A stretch of 14,848 bases of DNA from the NCBI GenBank assembly GCA_002372855.1, contig DFIZ01000076.1:1-14848 (forward strand), in the 5' to 3' direction. A program made the translations under genes and the position numbers. Shown in pieces: positions 1-9,460 of the stretch. Source of the DNA: Bacteroidales bacterium UBA3684. Lineage in GTDB: Bacteria > Bacteroidota > Bacteroidia > Bacteroidales > P3. The notes under the pieces are model-generated. The model saw only the letters and a program-made list of their open reading frames with translations. It was not told the DNA's origin and searched no databases. Positions within the stretch are counted from its first letter, which is position 1; each line of letters starts with the position of its first letter.

Positions 1-58
1 CTCGGGTAGGTATCGGGTGGGTATGAGGTGGGAGGTTGGTAGGGGGAGGCGGGAGGCG
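1..58 (+). repeat. G-rich repeat with 11-bp period, left copy
   Basis: The plus strand reads as degenerate 11-mers: GGGTAGGTATC (4-14), GGGTGGGTATG (15-25), AGGTGGGAGGT (26-36), TGGTAGGGGGA (37-47) and GGCGGGAGGCG (48-58). Positions 1-21 are a perfect reverse complement of 14801-14821. After an 11-base insertion here (22-32), positions 33-39 match 14794-14800. The repeat is noncoding, lies beyond the transporter terminator, and may continue past the left edge. That it is a dispersed intergenic repeat of the genome is inference; its function is unknown. Confidence 0.75.
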
Positions 59-65
59 TGGGGGA

Positions 66-98
66 AAGAAAAAAACAGGAGCGCAGGCTCCTGTTTTT
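66..98 (-). terminator. Rho-independent terminator after the transporter gene
   Basis: Positions 71-82 and 87-98 form a perfect 12-bp inverted repeat around a 4-nt loop (83-86). On the minus strand the stem begins with AAAAACAGGAGC and the hairpin is followed by a T-rich run that continues as TTCTTTCC. It starts 28 nt past the transporter stop codon, so it most likely ends that transcript. The stem's own A/T ends would also give a T-run on the plus strand, so it could act in both directions. Confidence 0.85.
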
Positions 99-126
99 GA
101 CGTTGTTACGGTTGGATAGAACCATA

Positions 127-1464
127 TTAGTCGACGGGGATGTCGCGGTTGACGTTCTTGGAGCCGGCGAGGGCGTAGAAGAGGATGTAGGCCAGCATGG
201 CGACGACGAGCCAGTAGGAGCCCATGTAGCCCACGGCGCCGGCGATGGCGTTCTGGATCAGCGGCATGACGCCGCCGCCGACCACCATCATCATGAAGAT
301 GCCGGAGGCCTGCTCGGTGTAGCGGCCGAGGCCTTCGACGCTGAGGTTGAAGATGGTGCCCCACATGAGGGAGGTGCAGAGTCCGCAGAGGACGAGGAAG
401 AGAGCGCTGATGGGCACCTGGAACATCTGGAATCCGCCGTCGACGCTGTAGCCGGGCATGGAGACGCGTATGTCGCTGGGCATGAGGATGGCCACGATGA
501 CGAGGACGATGGCCGCGAGGGCCACGGTGGAGAGCTGGGCGCGGGTGGAGACACGGCCGCTGATGGCGGCGCTGGCGGCGCGGCCCACCATCATGAGGAG
601 CCAGTAGATGGCTGCCACGGCACCACCGATGGCGGCGCCGCAGAGGGGGTCGTCGGTGAGGTAGAAGTTGAGCTCGGCGGGGATGCCGACCTCGATGCCG
701 ACGTAGAAGAAGATGGCCACGACGCCGAGGACGAGGTGGCGGAAGCTCCAGGCGCTGTATTTCTTGCCGCCGGCGTCGGCGACGGCGGCTTTGGCGCTCT
801 GGCCGGGCTCAGGGATGCTGACGAAGAGGATGACCAGGAAGGCCAGGGCGAAGACGCCCATGGCGATGAAGAGCAGCGGGGCGACGTCGCTCATGGCGGT
901 GCGCTCGGTGACGGTGCCGATGAGTGCGCCGACGAGCAGGGGCGTGAGGGTGCCGGTGAGGGAGTTGAGGGTGCCGCCGGTCTGGATGAGCTGGTTGCCG
1001 CGGTTGCCGCCGCCGCCCAGGAGGTTGAGCATGGGGTTGACCACGGTGTTGAGCATGCAGACGCAGAAGCCGCAGATGAAGGCGCCGAGGAGGTAGATGA
1101 CGAAGTTGAGGTAGACGGGCTGTCCGCCGACCGAGAAGGTGGCCACGGAGGCGCCGAAGAGGCTCGAGAGGTACTGCACCAGCATGCCCACGAAGCCCAC
1201 GCCGAGGGCGATGAGGGCGGTCTTCTTGTAGCCTATGCGGCTCATCAGCTTGCCGGCGGGGATGCCCATGATGAGGTAGGCAAGGAAGTTCATCAGGTTG
1301 CCGAGCATGCCCGACCACTCGTAGTTGTTTTTCCAGATGTTGCCGAAGGGGGCTGCCATGTTGGTCACGAAGCTGATCATGGCGAACATGAAGAACATCG
1401 CGATGACGGGCACGATGGCCAGTTTGGCGTTCTGGGTCTTGGTTTGGGGATTGTTGTTGTCCAT
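127..1464 (-). CDS. FHS-family major facilitator transporter (sugar-type)
   Basis: This 445-residue inner-membrane protein has about 12 hydrophobic segments and no signal peptide. An MFS motif A-like stretch, GIPAGKLMSRIGYKKT, lies near residues 68-82. A loop with NPMLNLLGGGGNRGNQL (143-159) followed by GGTLNSLTGTLTP (163-175), and VGIEVGIPAELNFYLTD (255-271), resemble the fucose/glucose-galactose porter (FucP/GluP, FHS) family. Family members take up sugars with protons; the substrate here cannot be told. The residue aligned with the FucP TM4 acid (ETAANPY in FucP) is Asn139 (NTVVNP). I chose ATG at 1464 over an upstream in-frame TTG at 1497, which abuts the preceding stop codon and adds a basic 11-residue tail. 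It lies 33 nt behind the C10 protease gene with no promoter between them, so the two are probably cotranscribed. No sugar catabolic gene is adjacent. Confidence 0.82.
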   Translation of the reverse strand: MDNNNPQTKTQNAKLAIVPVIAMFFMFAMISFVTNMAAPFGNIWKNNYEWSGMLGNLMNFLAYLIMGIPAGKLMSRIGYKKTALIALGVGFVGMLVQYLSSLFGASVATFSVGGQPVYLNFVIYLLGAFICGFCVCMLNTVVNPMLNLLGGGGNRGNQLIQTGGTLNSLTGTLTPLLVGALIGTVTERTAMSDVAPLLFIAMGVFALAFLVILFVSIPEPGQSAKAAVADAGGKKYSAWSFRHLVLGVVAIFFYVGIEVGIPAELNFYLTDDPLCGAAIGGAVAAIYWLLMMVGRAASAAISGRVSTRAQLSTVALAAIVLVIVAILMPSDIRVSMPGYSVDGGFQMFQVPISALFLVLCGLCTSLMWGTIFNLSVEGLGRYTEQASGIFMMMVVGGGVMPLIQNAIAGAVGYMGSYWLVVAMLAYILFYALAGSKNVNRDIPVD

Positions 1465-1497
1465 AGTGTTATCTGTTTTTCGTTTGTTGCGATGCAA

Positions 1498-3738
1498 TTA
1501 GAAGGCCACGATTTTGCGGCATGTGTCGCCGGCCTGCAGCATGTAGACCCCTGCGGAGGGGAGTGCGAGGGTGGCGAGGGTCGAACGGGAGGTGGCGAGG
1601 GTGCGTCCCTGCATGTCGACGAGCTTCAGTTCGAGGCCCTGGGGGTTGGCGACGGTGAGGGAGAGGCCGTCCTGCTCGACGGCGAGGAGGTCGGCTCCGA
1701 CCTCGTCGATGCCCACATCGGGCACGAAGGTGCCGATGATGTTGGCGGAGGAGGTTACGCGCATGTAGAGGGGATTCTGGCGTTCGCCGGTGCTCCAGCC
1801 CGCAAAGCGGTAGCCGGGGGCGGGGGTGGCGGTGAGCACGGCGGTGTCGCCGGGGTAGTAGTTGCCGCTGCCGGTGACGGTGCCGCGGTCGCTGTGGCTG
1901 GCTTCGACGGTGATGGAGACCTGCTCCAGCTCGGCCAGCAGCACGCGGACCATCCACGAGTAGTACTCGTTGCGGTCCTCGAGGTGCTCCCATGTGGTGC
2001 CGGCGCGCTTGTACCAAGTACCGTCGGGGTTGCCGGAATAGCTGGAGTAGACGGCGGGATTGGTGTAGGAGCGGCTGGTGAGCGTCACCCAGAGGGGCAG
2101 GCTGTCCACCAGGGGCACGGCGGTGGTGAGGGGCACGGTGACCCATCCGAAGCGCGAGGTGCTGGGGTTGGCGGAGAAGATGAGCTGGTCGCGGTTGTTG
2201 CCGAGGAAGACATTGATGGTGTAGGTGGCGTTGCTGACGCCGTAGAACTGCACGGCGTCGAGCTGGCGATGGCGCGGCACGGAGCGTGCCGGGACACGGA
2301 TGCCCCACTCGGCGGGGGTGCCGTTGTGCTCGCCCCAGAGGCCCTGGTAGCCGGCGAAGCAGTAGCCCAGGGTGTCGCCGTAGATGGGGGCGAAGAGGGC
2401 CGTGTCGGTGTAGTCGTTGTTGGGGGCGAAGGTGAAGGGGTTGTAGTGGTTACCGCTCTTCCAGTTGAGGAAGCGGTAGCCCTCGCTGGCGGTGGCCAGG
2501 AGGGTGGTGGTGGTGTAGCTGGGCATGGTGCCGCCGCCCTGGATGCGTCCGTAGGCGGTGTCGGAGGGCACCACATCGACCGTCACCAGGGAGTCCTCGG
2601 AGGCGGGGAAGACGCGGAAGAGGGCGCGGTTTTCGTGGCTGTAGGAGTTGCTCTCGTTGCCGCCGATGCCGCTGGCTCCGGGGCTCAGGGAGTCGAAGGT
2701 GTAGTAGCCGTCGCAGTAGCCGCCCCAGCCCCAGTTGACGTGGTAGAAGCCCAGGGAGTCGTAGCCGTCGAGGACGAAGGCGTGGCCGCCCTCGCCGTCG
2801 GTGCCGGAGAACATGACGGGACGTCCGGCGTTGAGCTCGTTGGTGAGCATCTCGTTCCATTGGGCGTCGGTGTAGTTCTCGCGGTAGGCGGAGAAGAGGG
2901 ACTGGTTGTAGCGGAAGTGGTTCTTGAGGGCGTTCTCGGCCGAGGCGCTGTTGGGGTCGCCGAAGGAGGAGACGAAGGAGCCGCTGCTGGAGGGGCTGTA
3001 GCTCATCTCCACGGCGACGCCCACATGGTACATCAGCAAGGCCACGGCGTCGATTTCCTGCTGGGTGCTGTTCCAGTTGAGGCGGTCGGGCATGTGGGCC
3101 CAATCGTAGTGGGTGGTGTCGAACTGGGCGCTCTGTGCCGGGAAGTCCTGCGGGGTGTAGGTGTGCGAACCGCGACCCACGGCGGGGTGGTTCCAGTACT
3201 TCATCACCTGGGCCATGGCCGTGGCCACGCAGCCGGTGACGGAGTAGGCCTGCTCGGGGGCGCTGTAGGGGCACATGGCGTTGTAGAGGGGCGACTGGTT
3301 CCACTGGGTGGTCATCAGGGGTCCGACGGCGGTGTCGCGCACGGTGCGGAACTTGGTGCCGGACAGCATCTGCCACTCCTGGAGGGTTTGAGTGCCGGGG
3401 GTGATGCCGAGCTTGCAGAGGGTGCGGATGTTGCGCTGGTAGGCGTTGAACCAGGAGCATACGTGCTGCGGCAGGTCTTCGGTGGGGAAGGTGCCGGTGG
3501 GCGAATAGCCGAGGACGGGGCGCACGCAGTCGTCGGCGGCGATGAGGGCGAAGCCCTGGCCGTCGGCGCCGGCGAAGAGGTAGCACTCGGTGAAAAGCGG
3601 GGGGGTGACGTCGACCACCTCTTTCTGCAGCAGATGGGCGGCCACGGTGCGAGCCACATCGGGGTCCACGGCCTTGGCCATGGCCGTGCCGGTGCCCAGC
3701 ACCAGCATCAGTATCGGGAGGATGATTCTTTTTTTCAT
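1498..3738 (-). CDS. Secreted C10-family (streptopain-like) cysteine protease with T9SS sorting domain
   Basis: The 746-residue product starts with a signal peptide (MKKRIILPILMLVLGTGTAMA, about residues 1-21). A Spi/SpeB-like propeptide follows (about 22-135), with GFALIAADDCVRPVLGYSPTG typical of the family. The C10 peptidase domain (about 140-378) contains the catalytic Cys170 (VTGCVATAMAQVMKYW), His319 (GGHAFVLDGYD) and Asn335-Trp336 (HVNWGWGGYCDGYY). Then come an InlB-like beta repeat (385-451), a jelly-roll-like module (454-600), a second InlB-like repeat (606-672) and a type A C-terminal sorting domain (about 678-746, ending GVYMLQAGDTCRKIVAF). Expected location is the outer surface or outside the cell, exported by Sec and then T9SS. 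ATG at 3738 is preferred over an in-frame TTG at 3753, which lies in the T-tract of the upstream terminator. Natural substrate is unknown; host or dietary protein breakdown is inference. Confidence 0.9.
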   Translation of the reverse strand: MKKRIILPILMLVLGTGTAMAKAVDPDVARTVAAHLLQKEVVDVTPPLFTECYLFAGADGQGFALIAADDCVRPVLGYSPTGTFPTEDLPQHVCSWFNAYQRNIRTLCKLGITPGTQTLQEWQMLSGTKFRTVRDTAVGPLMTTQWNQSPLYNAMCPYSAPEQAYSVTGCVATAMAQVMKYWNHPAVGRGSHTYTPQDFPAQSAQFDTTHYDWAHMPDRLNWNSTQQEIDAVALLMYHVGVAVEMSYSPSSSGSFVSSFGDPNSASAENALKNHFRYNQSLFSAYRENYTDAQWNEMLTNELNAGRPVMFSGTDGEGGHAFVLDGYDSLGFYHVNWGWGGYCDGYYTFDSLSPGASGIGGNESNSYSHENRALFRVFPASEDSLVTVDVVPSDTAYGRIQGGGTMPSYTTTTLLATASEGYRFLNWKSGNHYNPFTFAPNNDYTDTALFAPIYGDTLGYCFAGYQGLWGEHNGTPAEWGIRVPARSVPRHRQLDAVQFYGVSNATYTINVFLGNNRDQLIFSANPSTSRFGWVTVPLTTAVPLVDSLPLWVTLTSRSYTNPAVYSSYSGNPDGTWYKRAGTTWEHLEDRNEYYSWMVRVLLAELEQVSITVEASHSDRGTVTGSGNYYPGDTAVLTATPAPGYRFAGWSTGERQNPLYMRVTSSANIIGTFVPDVGIDEVGADLLAVEQDGLSLTVANPQGLELKLVDMQGRTLATSRSTLATLALPSAGVYMLQAGDTCRKIVAF

Positions 3739-3746
3739 TTGTTTCC

Positions 3747-3787
3747 AAAACAAAAATAGGCACCGATACTTGCCGTATCGGTGCCTA
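3747..3787 (-). terminator. Rho-independent terminator of the atp operon
   Basis: Positions 3757-3769 and 3775-3787 form a perfect 13-bp inverted repeat with a 5-nt loop. On the minus strand it is followed by TTTTTGTTTTGG. It begins 15 nt after the atpG stop codon and ends the atpE-atpG unit. The next start codon (ATG at 3738) is only about 8 nt past the T-run. Confidence 0.88.
3751..3758 (-). promoter_or_regulatory. Possible -7 box overlapping the atp terminator
   Basis: On the minus strand TATTTTTG matches the Bacteroidota -7 form TAnnTTTG. It consists of the last stem bases and the T-tract of the terminator, and it stands 12 nt before the protease ATG. No TTTG is found about 19 bp upstream, where the stem itself lies. 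If used, it would give a nearly leaderless mRNA. The match may be a by-product of the T-tract. Confidence 0.25.
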
Positions 3788-3801
3788 GGGGTTTCTGTGT
3801 G

Positions 3802-4686
3802 TCAGCCTTTGAGGGCTTCGGAGCCGCTGACGATCTCGATGATTTCGTTGGTGATGGCGGCCTGTCGGGCCTTGTTGTAGCTCAGGCGGAGGTCTTTGAG
3901 CAGTTCGGTGGCGTTGTCGGTGGCTTTCTGCATGGCCGTCATGCGTGCGCCATGCTCCGAGGCCAGGGAGTCGAGCACCATGCGATAGAAGGTGGATCGA
4001 AGCATCAGGGGCACCATGCTGCGCACGATTTCATCCTGCGAAGGCTCGTAGATGTAGTCGTTGCGCATGGCGCCGGCGTTCCGCGATTGTACCTCCTTGC
4101 CTGGTACCACGGGCAGGAGCTGGTCGGTGGAAAGCACCTGGGAGAGGGAATTCTTGAACTGGTTGTAGACCACCTCGACGCGGTCGATTTCCTTAGCAGC
4201 GAAGGCCGTCATGATGCTGTCGGCCACAGAGGCCACGGCATCGAAAGAGGCGCCGTCGAGGAGCTCGTCGTTCACGGCAAGGGTAATGTCGTTGCGACGC
4301 GCGAGAATCTCGGACGACTTCTTGCCGATGGAGAGCACGCGCAACTCGCCGTCCTGGGGCAGCTGCGTCTTATAGTACTCGATACGGGCAGCGGCCTGTT
4401 TGATGACGTTGCTGTTGAACGCTCCGCAGAGGCCTTTGTTGGAGGTCACCACCACAAGCAGCACATTGCGCAGGGGGCGCACGGCATGGTAGGGGGTGAG
4501 GACCTCGCCGCCGGTGTCGATGTCGGACACGATTTCGTCGAGCTGCGCAGCGTAGGGCCTCATGCCGATGATGGCGTTCTGGGCACGGCGGAACTTGGCG
4601 GCAGAGACCATCTTCATGGCGGAGGTGATCTGCTGCGTCGAGCTCACGGAGGCTATGCGCGTTCTGACTTCTTTCAGGTTTGCCAT
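3802..4686 (-). CDS. atpG: F-type ATP synthase gamma subunit
   Basis: This is the 294-residue central stalk subunit of F1, which turns inside the alpha3beta3 ring and couples proton flow to ATP synthesis on the cytoplasmic side of the inner membrane. The N-terminal helix (MANLKEVRTRIASVSSTQQI, then TSAMKMVSAAKFRRAQ) and the C-terminal helix (YNKARQAAITNEIIEIVSGSEAL) are the conserved coiled-coil pair of gamma. The middle part has the usual Rossmann-like segment (NVLLVVVTSNKGLCGAFN near residues 74-91). Length is normal for the family. It is the last gene of the unit, 12 nt after atpA and followed by a strong terminator. Confidence 0.97.
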   Translation of the reverse strand: MANLKEVRTRIASVSSTQQITSAMKMVSAAKFRRAQNAIIGMRPYAAQLDEIVSDIDTGGEVLTPYHAVRPLRNVLLVVVTSNKGLCGAFNSNVIKQAAARIEYYKTQLPQDGELRVLSIGKKSSEILARRNDITLAVNDELLDGASFDAVASVADSIMTAFAAKEIDRVEVVYNQFKNSLSQVLSTDQLLPVVPGKEVQSRNAGAMRNDYIYEPSQDEIVRSMVPLMLRSTFYRMVLDSLASEHGARMTAMQKATDNATELLKDLRLSYNKARQAAITNEIIEIVSGSEALKG

Positions 4687-4698
4687 AGTCCTTTTATA

Positions 4699-6276
<1,578 letters not shown>

Positions 6277-6281
6277 AATAT

Positions 6282-6839
6282 TTACAATTTACTTTCGTAT
6301 TCATTCTTGGCGAACTCGATGCGCATACGGCGTATCTTGGTGCGGATGCGGGCGTCGTACATCTTGTTGTCGAATTCCAGCTTGAAACAGCCAAGCATCT
6401 TGGGATCGGTGCGGTCGTGCAATTCAACCTTCTTGCCGGTATACTCTTCAACCATGCGTGTGACGAGGTGGCGGGCCACGTCGTCGATGGGCTGGTGGGT
6501 CACCAGGTCGCTCAGCACGATGCCTTTCTTCTCGCGATACATTTCAATATAAGCGTCGGCGATACCCCGCATGTTGACGGAGCGGTTCTTGCGCGTCACG
6601 AAGAGCAGGAACGCCATCGTGGTCTCGCAGACCTGTCCCTCGAAAAGGTCGTTCACGATACCAACCTTTTTATCTTTCGGAATGACAGGGTTGTTGAAGA
6701 CCACATTCAACTCGCGGTTCTCGGCACAGACTTTGCTCACGAGGCGCATGTCCTCCGACACACGGTCTATCGTGCCCGTCTCCTCGGAGAGAAGCATCAG
6801 CGCTTTGGCGTAGTGGTTATTGATACGGTAGGTGCTCAT
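6282..6839 (-). CDS. atpH: F-type ATP synthase delta subunit
   Basis: This 185-residue protein is the delta/OSCP subunit of the peripheral stalk, which holds the top of F1 to the b dimer. The N-terminal helical domain opens with [19 protein letters not shown] and has [22 protein letters not shown] near 45-66. The C-terminal domain contains [22 protein letters not shown], the usual GG-like turn and amphipathic end of the family. Identity rests on these partial motifs, the length and the position between atpF and atpA, since delta is the least conserved F1 subunit. It starts 2 nt after atpF. Confidence 0.95.
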   Translation of the reverse strand: MSTYRINNHYAKALMLLSEETGTIDRVSEDMRLVSKVCAENRELNVVFNNPVIPKDKKVGIVNDLFEGQVCETTMAFLLFVTRKNRSVNMRGIADAYIEMYREKKGIVLSDLVTHQPIDDVARHLVTRMVEEYTGKKVELHDRTDPKMLGCFKLEFDNKMYDARIRTKIRRMRIEFAKNEYESKL

Positions 6840-6841
6840 GG

Positions 6842-7342
6842 TTACTTCAGCTCCATCATTTCAAGTTCTTTCTGAATCAGGGCGTCGGCTTTGGGCTTGT
6901 CGCTCAGTTCGGCACGGATGAGTTTCTCGGCGATCTCGATGCTGAGGTTGGCCACCTGGTTCTTCAAATCGTGCATTGCCTTGAGCTTCTCGTAGTTGAT
7001 ATTCTCACGGGCAGTGTCAACGATGCGGTTGGCTTCCTCGGTGGCGCGGTTGCGGGCCTCCTCGATAATGCTCTCACTCGTCAGGCGGGCGTCGCGCAGC
7101 ATCTCGTCGCGCTCGATTTTGGCCTGGCGCAACAGCTCTTCGTTGTGAGCTACGAGACTCTTCATCTCCTCGCGGGCCTTGGCGGCCTCGGAAAGCGAGG
7201 CTGTGATGGCCTCCTCGCGGCTGTGGAGCCCTTTCAGCAGGGCAGGCCAGCCCCACTTGATGAGGATGAAGGCCAAAATGCCGAACGAGATGAGCATCCA
7301 GATGGGGGTGCCCAAGCCGGGATTAATCAAGGGATTGTTCAT
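6842..7342 (-). CDS. atpF: F-type ATP synthase b subunit
   Basis: The 166-residue b subunit forms the peripheral stalk dimer. One N-terminal membrane segment (about residues 13-31, containing WMLISFGILAFILIKWGW) anchors it in the inner membrane. The rest is a long charged helix that would form a coiled coil (about 38-140; SREEAITASLSEAAKAREEM and onward) reaching up to delta. Length and layout are normal for a single-b bacterial enzyme; there is no second b' gene. It follows atpE after 82 nt that contain a stem-loop and precedes atpH by 2 nt. Confidence 0.96.
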   Translation of the reverse strand: MNNPLINPGLGTPIWMLISFGILAFILIKWGWPALLKGLHSREEAITASLSEAAKAREEMKSLVAHNEELLRQAKIERDEMLRDARLTSESIIEEARNRATEEANRIVDTARENINYEKLKAMHDLKNQVANLSIEIAEKLIRAELSDKPKADALIQKELEMMELK

Positions 7343-7373
7343 ATCCTATCTTTCAGTCTTGTATAATCGTTTC

Positions 7374-7398
7374 AAAAGGGCCGGCCAATCGCCGGCCC
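7374..7398 (-). promoter_or_regulatory. Stem-loop between atpE and atpF
   Basis: GGGCCGGC (7378-7385) and GCCGGCCC (7391-7398) pair as a perfect 8-bp, all-GC stem with a 5-nt loop. On the minus strand it is followed by TTTTG. It begins 26 nt past the atpE stop codon. The T-run is too short for a full terminator, so it may act as a partial terminator or an mRNA 3'-end barrier that leaves more atpE than atpFHAG message. That role is inferred from the enzyme's need for many c subunits. Confidence 0.6.
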
Positions 7399-7424
7399 GG
7401 AGTGTGGGTTGTGAACGCTGTGTT

Positions 7425-7754
<330 letters not shown>

Positions 7755-7853
7755 TCATTTGTTAAAATACAAAACTTTTTTTCACGTTCCAGTCTCCTAT
7801 TTCGCCGAACCTTCTGTTTACCAACACATAACCATTCCCTCATACCTTCAGCC

Positions 7854-9419
7854 TCACACTAGGTCGAGCGAGTAGTGCAGTCCGACGTTCTGGCGCCGGG
7901 CGCGGGCCATCTTGATGATGAGGTAGGAGCAGGCAATGAGGTTGCGCAGTTCGCAGAGGGGCTCGATGAGGACGGAACGGTTGTAGAGTTCCTCGGTCTC
8001 GCGGAAGATGAGGTTCAAGCGGTCGAAGGCACGCTGCAGGCGCAAATCGCTGCGCACGATGCCCACATAGTTCCACATAATCTCCTGCAACTCCTTCTTG
8101 GTCTGCGTGATGAGCACCATCTCCTCGTTCAGCACCATGCCCTCGGCGTTCCAGTCGGGCACCTCGGTTTTCACCTTTCCCCGTCCGCTTTCCACTTCGG
8201 CGATAGCACTCTGCGCCGCATTGTGGGCGTAGACCACCGCCTCCAGCAGCGAGTTGGAAGCCAAACGGTTGCCACCATGGAGGCCCGTGCACGAACATTC
8301 GCCTGCGGCGTAGAGGTTGCGGATGGAGCTCTCTCCGTTGCGATCCACCTTGATGCCTCCGCACTGGTAGTGCGCCGCCGGACGGATGGGAATCATGTCG
8401 CGTGTGATGTCAATGCCGATGCTGAGGCATTTGGCATAAATGGTGGGGAACCCCTCGATGAGGTGCTTCTTGCCTATGCCTCGGGCGTCGAGGTATAGGT
8501 ACTCCTTGCCCGAGAGCTTCATCTCGTTGTCGATGGCGCGGGCCACGATGTCGCGCGGCGCCAGGGAGAGGCGCTCGTCGTATTTCTGCATGAACTCGTT
8601 GCCACTGGCGTCTTTCAGTATGGCCCCGGCGCCACGCATGGCCTCCGTGATGAGGAAGGCGGGCTTCTCGGCAGGGTTGTAGAGACTGGTGGGATGGAAC
8701 TGCATGAACTCCAGGTCACTCAGCACTCCGCGGGCACGATGCACCATGGCCACACCGTCGCCGGTCGAAATGACGGGCGTGGTGGTGGTGGAATAGACAT
8801 TGCCCATGCCGCCAGTGGCCAGCAGGGTGACGCGGGCCAGGTAGGTGTCGATGCGGTTGGTGTCGCAGTCCAGGGCATAGACGCCGTAGCACTCGATACC
8901 GGGGGTGTGCTTGGTGACGCGCTGGCCAAGGTGGTGCTGGGTGATGATGTCGATAGCAAACTGGCGTTCGCGGATTTCGATGTTGGGATGGTGACGGGCG
9001 GCCTCGAGGAGACCACGCTCGATTTCCTCGCCGGTATTGTCCTTGTGGTGGAGGATGCGGAACTCCGAGTGGCCACCCTCGCGGTGCAAGTCGAAGCGGT
9101 CGCTCTTGCGGTCGCGGTCGAAGTTGACGCCATATTGCACCAGCTCCCGGATGCGGTCCGGAGCTTCGCGGATGGTCATCTCGACGACCTCGCGGTCGCA
9201 GATGCCGTCGCCGGCAACAAGGGTGTCGTGTATGTGCTTGTCGAAGGAGTCGCTGTCGTACATCACGGCGGCAATGCCCCCTTGGGCATAGCGGGTACTG
9301 CCCTCGGCAGCGTCGCCCTTGGTGAGGACGACGACTTTGCCGTAGGGGGCAACTTTGAGAGCAAAGGAGAGGCCGGCAATGCCGGATCCTACTACCAGGA
9401 AATCAACTTCGTATCGCAT
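7854..9419 (-). CDS. nadB: L-aspartate oxidase
   Basis: This 521-residue cytoplasmic FAD enzyme oxidises L-aspartate to iminoaspartate, the first step of de novo NAD synthesis; NadA then makes quinolinate. The FAD-binding Rossmann motif GSGIAGLS is at 11-18, followed by STRYAQGGIAA (41-51). The substrate loop HREGGHSEFRILHHKD is at 112-126. FHPTS (His242), APRDIVARAI (Arg289), RPAAHYQCGG (His350) and GGNRLASNSLLEA (Arg385) match the catalytic and binding positions known in E. coli NadB. The C-terminal helical domain is complete. It starts 41 nt after the large protease gene, with no terminator or TAnnTTTG box in the gap. It may be read from the protease promoter or from a start inside that gene. 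nadA and nadC are not adjacent. Confidence 0.96.
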   Translation of the reverse strand: MRYEVDFLVVGSGIAGLSFALKVAPYGKVVVLTKGDAAEGSTRYAQGGIAAVMYDSDSFDKHIHDTLVAGDGICDREVVEMTIREAPDRIRELVQYGVNFDRDRKSDRFDLHREGGHSEFRILHHKDNTGEEIERGLLEAARHHPNIEIRERQFAIDIITQHHLGQRVTKHTPGIECYGVYALDCDTNRIDTYLARVTLLATGGMGNVYSTTTTPVISTGDGVAMVHRARGVLSDLEFMQFHPTSLYNPAEKPAFLITEAMRGAGAILKDASGNEFMQKYDERLSLAPRDIVARAIDNEMKLSGKEYLYLDARGIGKKHLIEGFPTIYAKCLSIGIDITRDMIPIRPAAHYQCGGIKVDRNGESSIRNLYAAGECSCTGLHGGNRLASNSLLEAVVYAHNAAQSAIAEVESGRGKVKTEVPDWNAEGMVLNEEMVLITQTKKELQEIMWNYVGIVRSDLRLQRAFDRLNLIFRETEELYNRSVLIEPLCELRNLIACSYLIIKMARARRQNVGLHYSLDLV

Positions 9420-9460
9420 AGTGTGTTTCTGTATGATTAGTTCTGTTTTGCGTTGTTCGT

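Noticed and set aside
58..3759. Plus-strand open frame of 1233 codons opposite the transporter and small protease
   Set aside because: It lies exactly antisense to two clear genes, its composition (Gly, Ala, Val, His, Asp, Glu runs) is that of a GC-rich reverse-complement frame, and it shows no domain or promoter. It is a by-product of strong GC bias at third codon positions.
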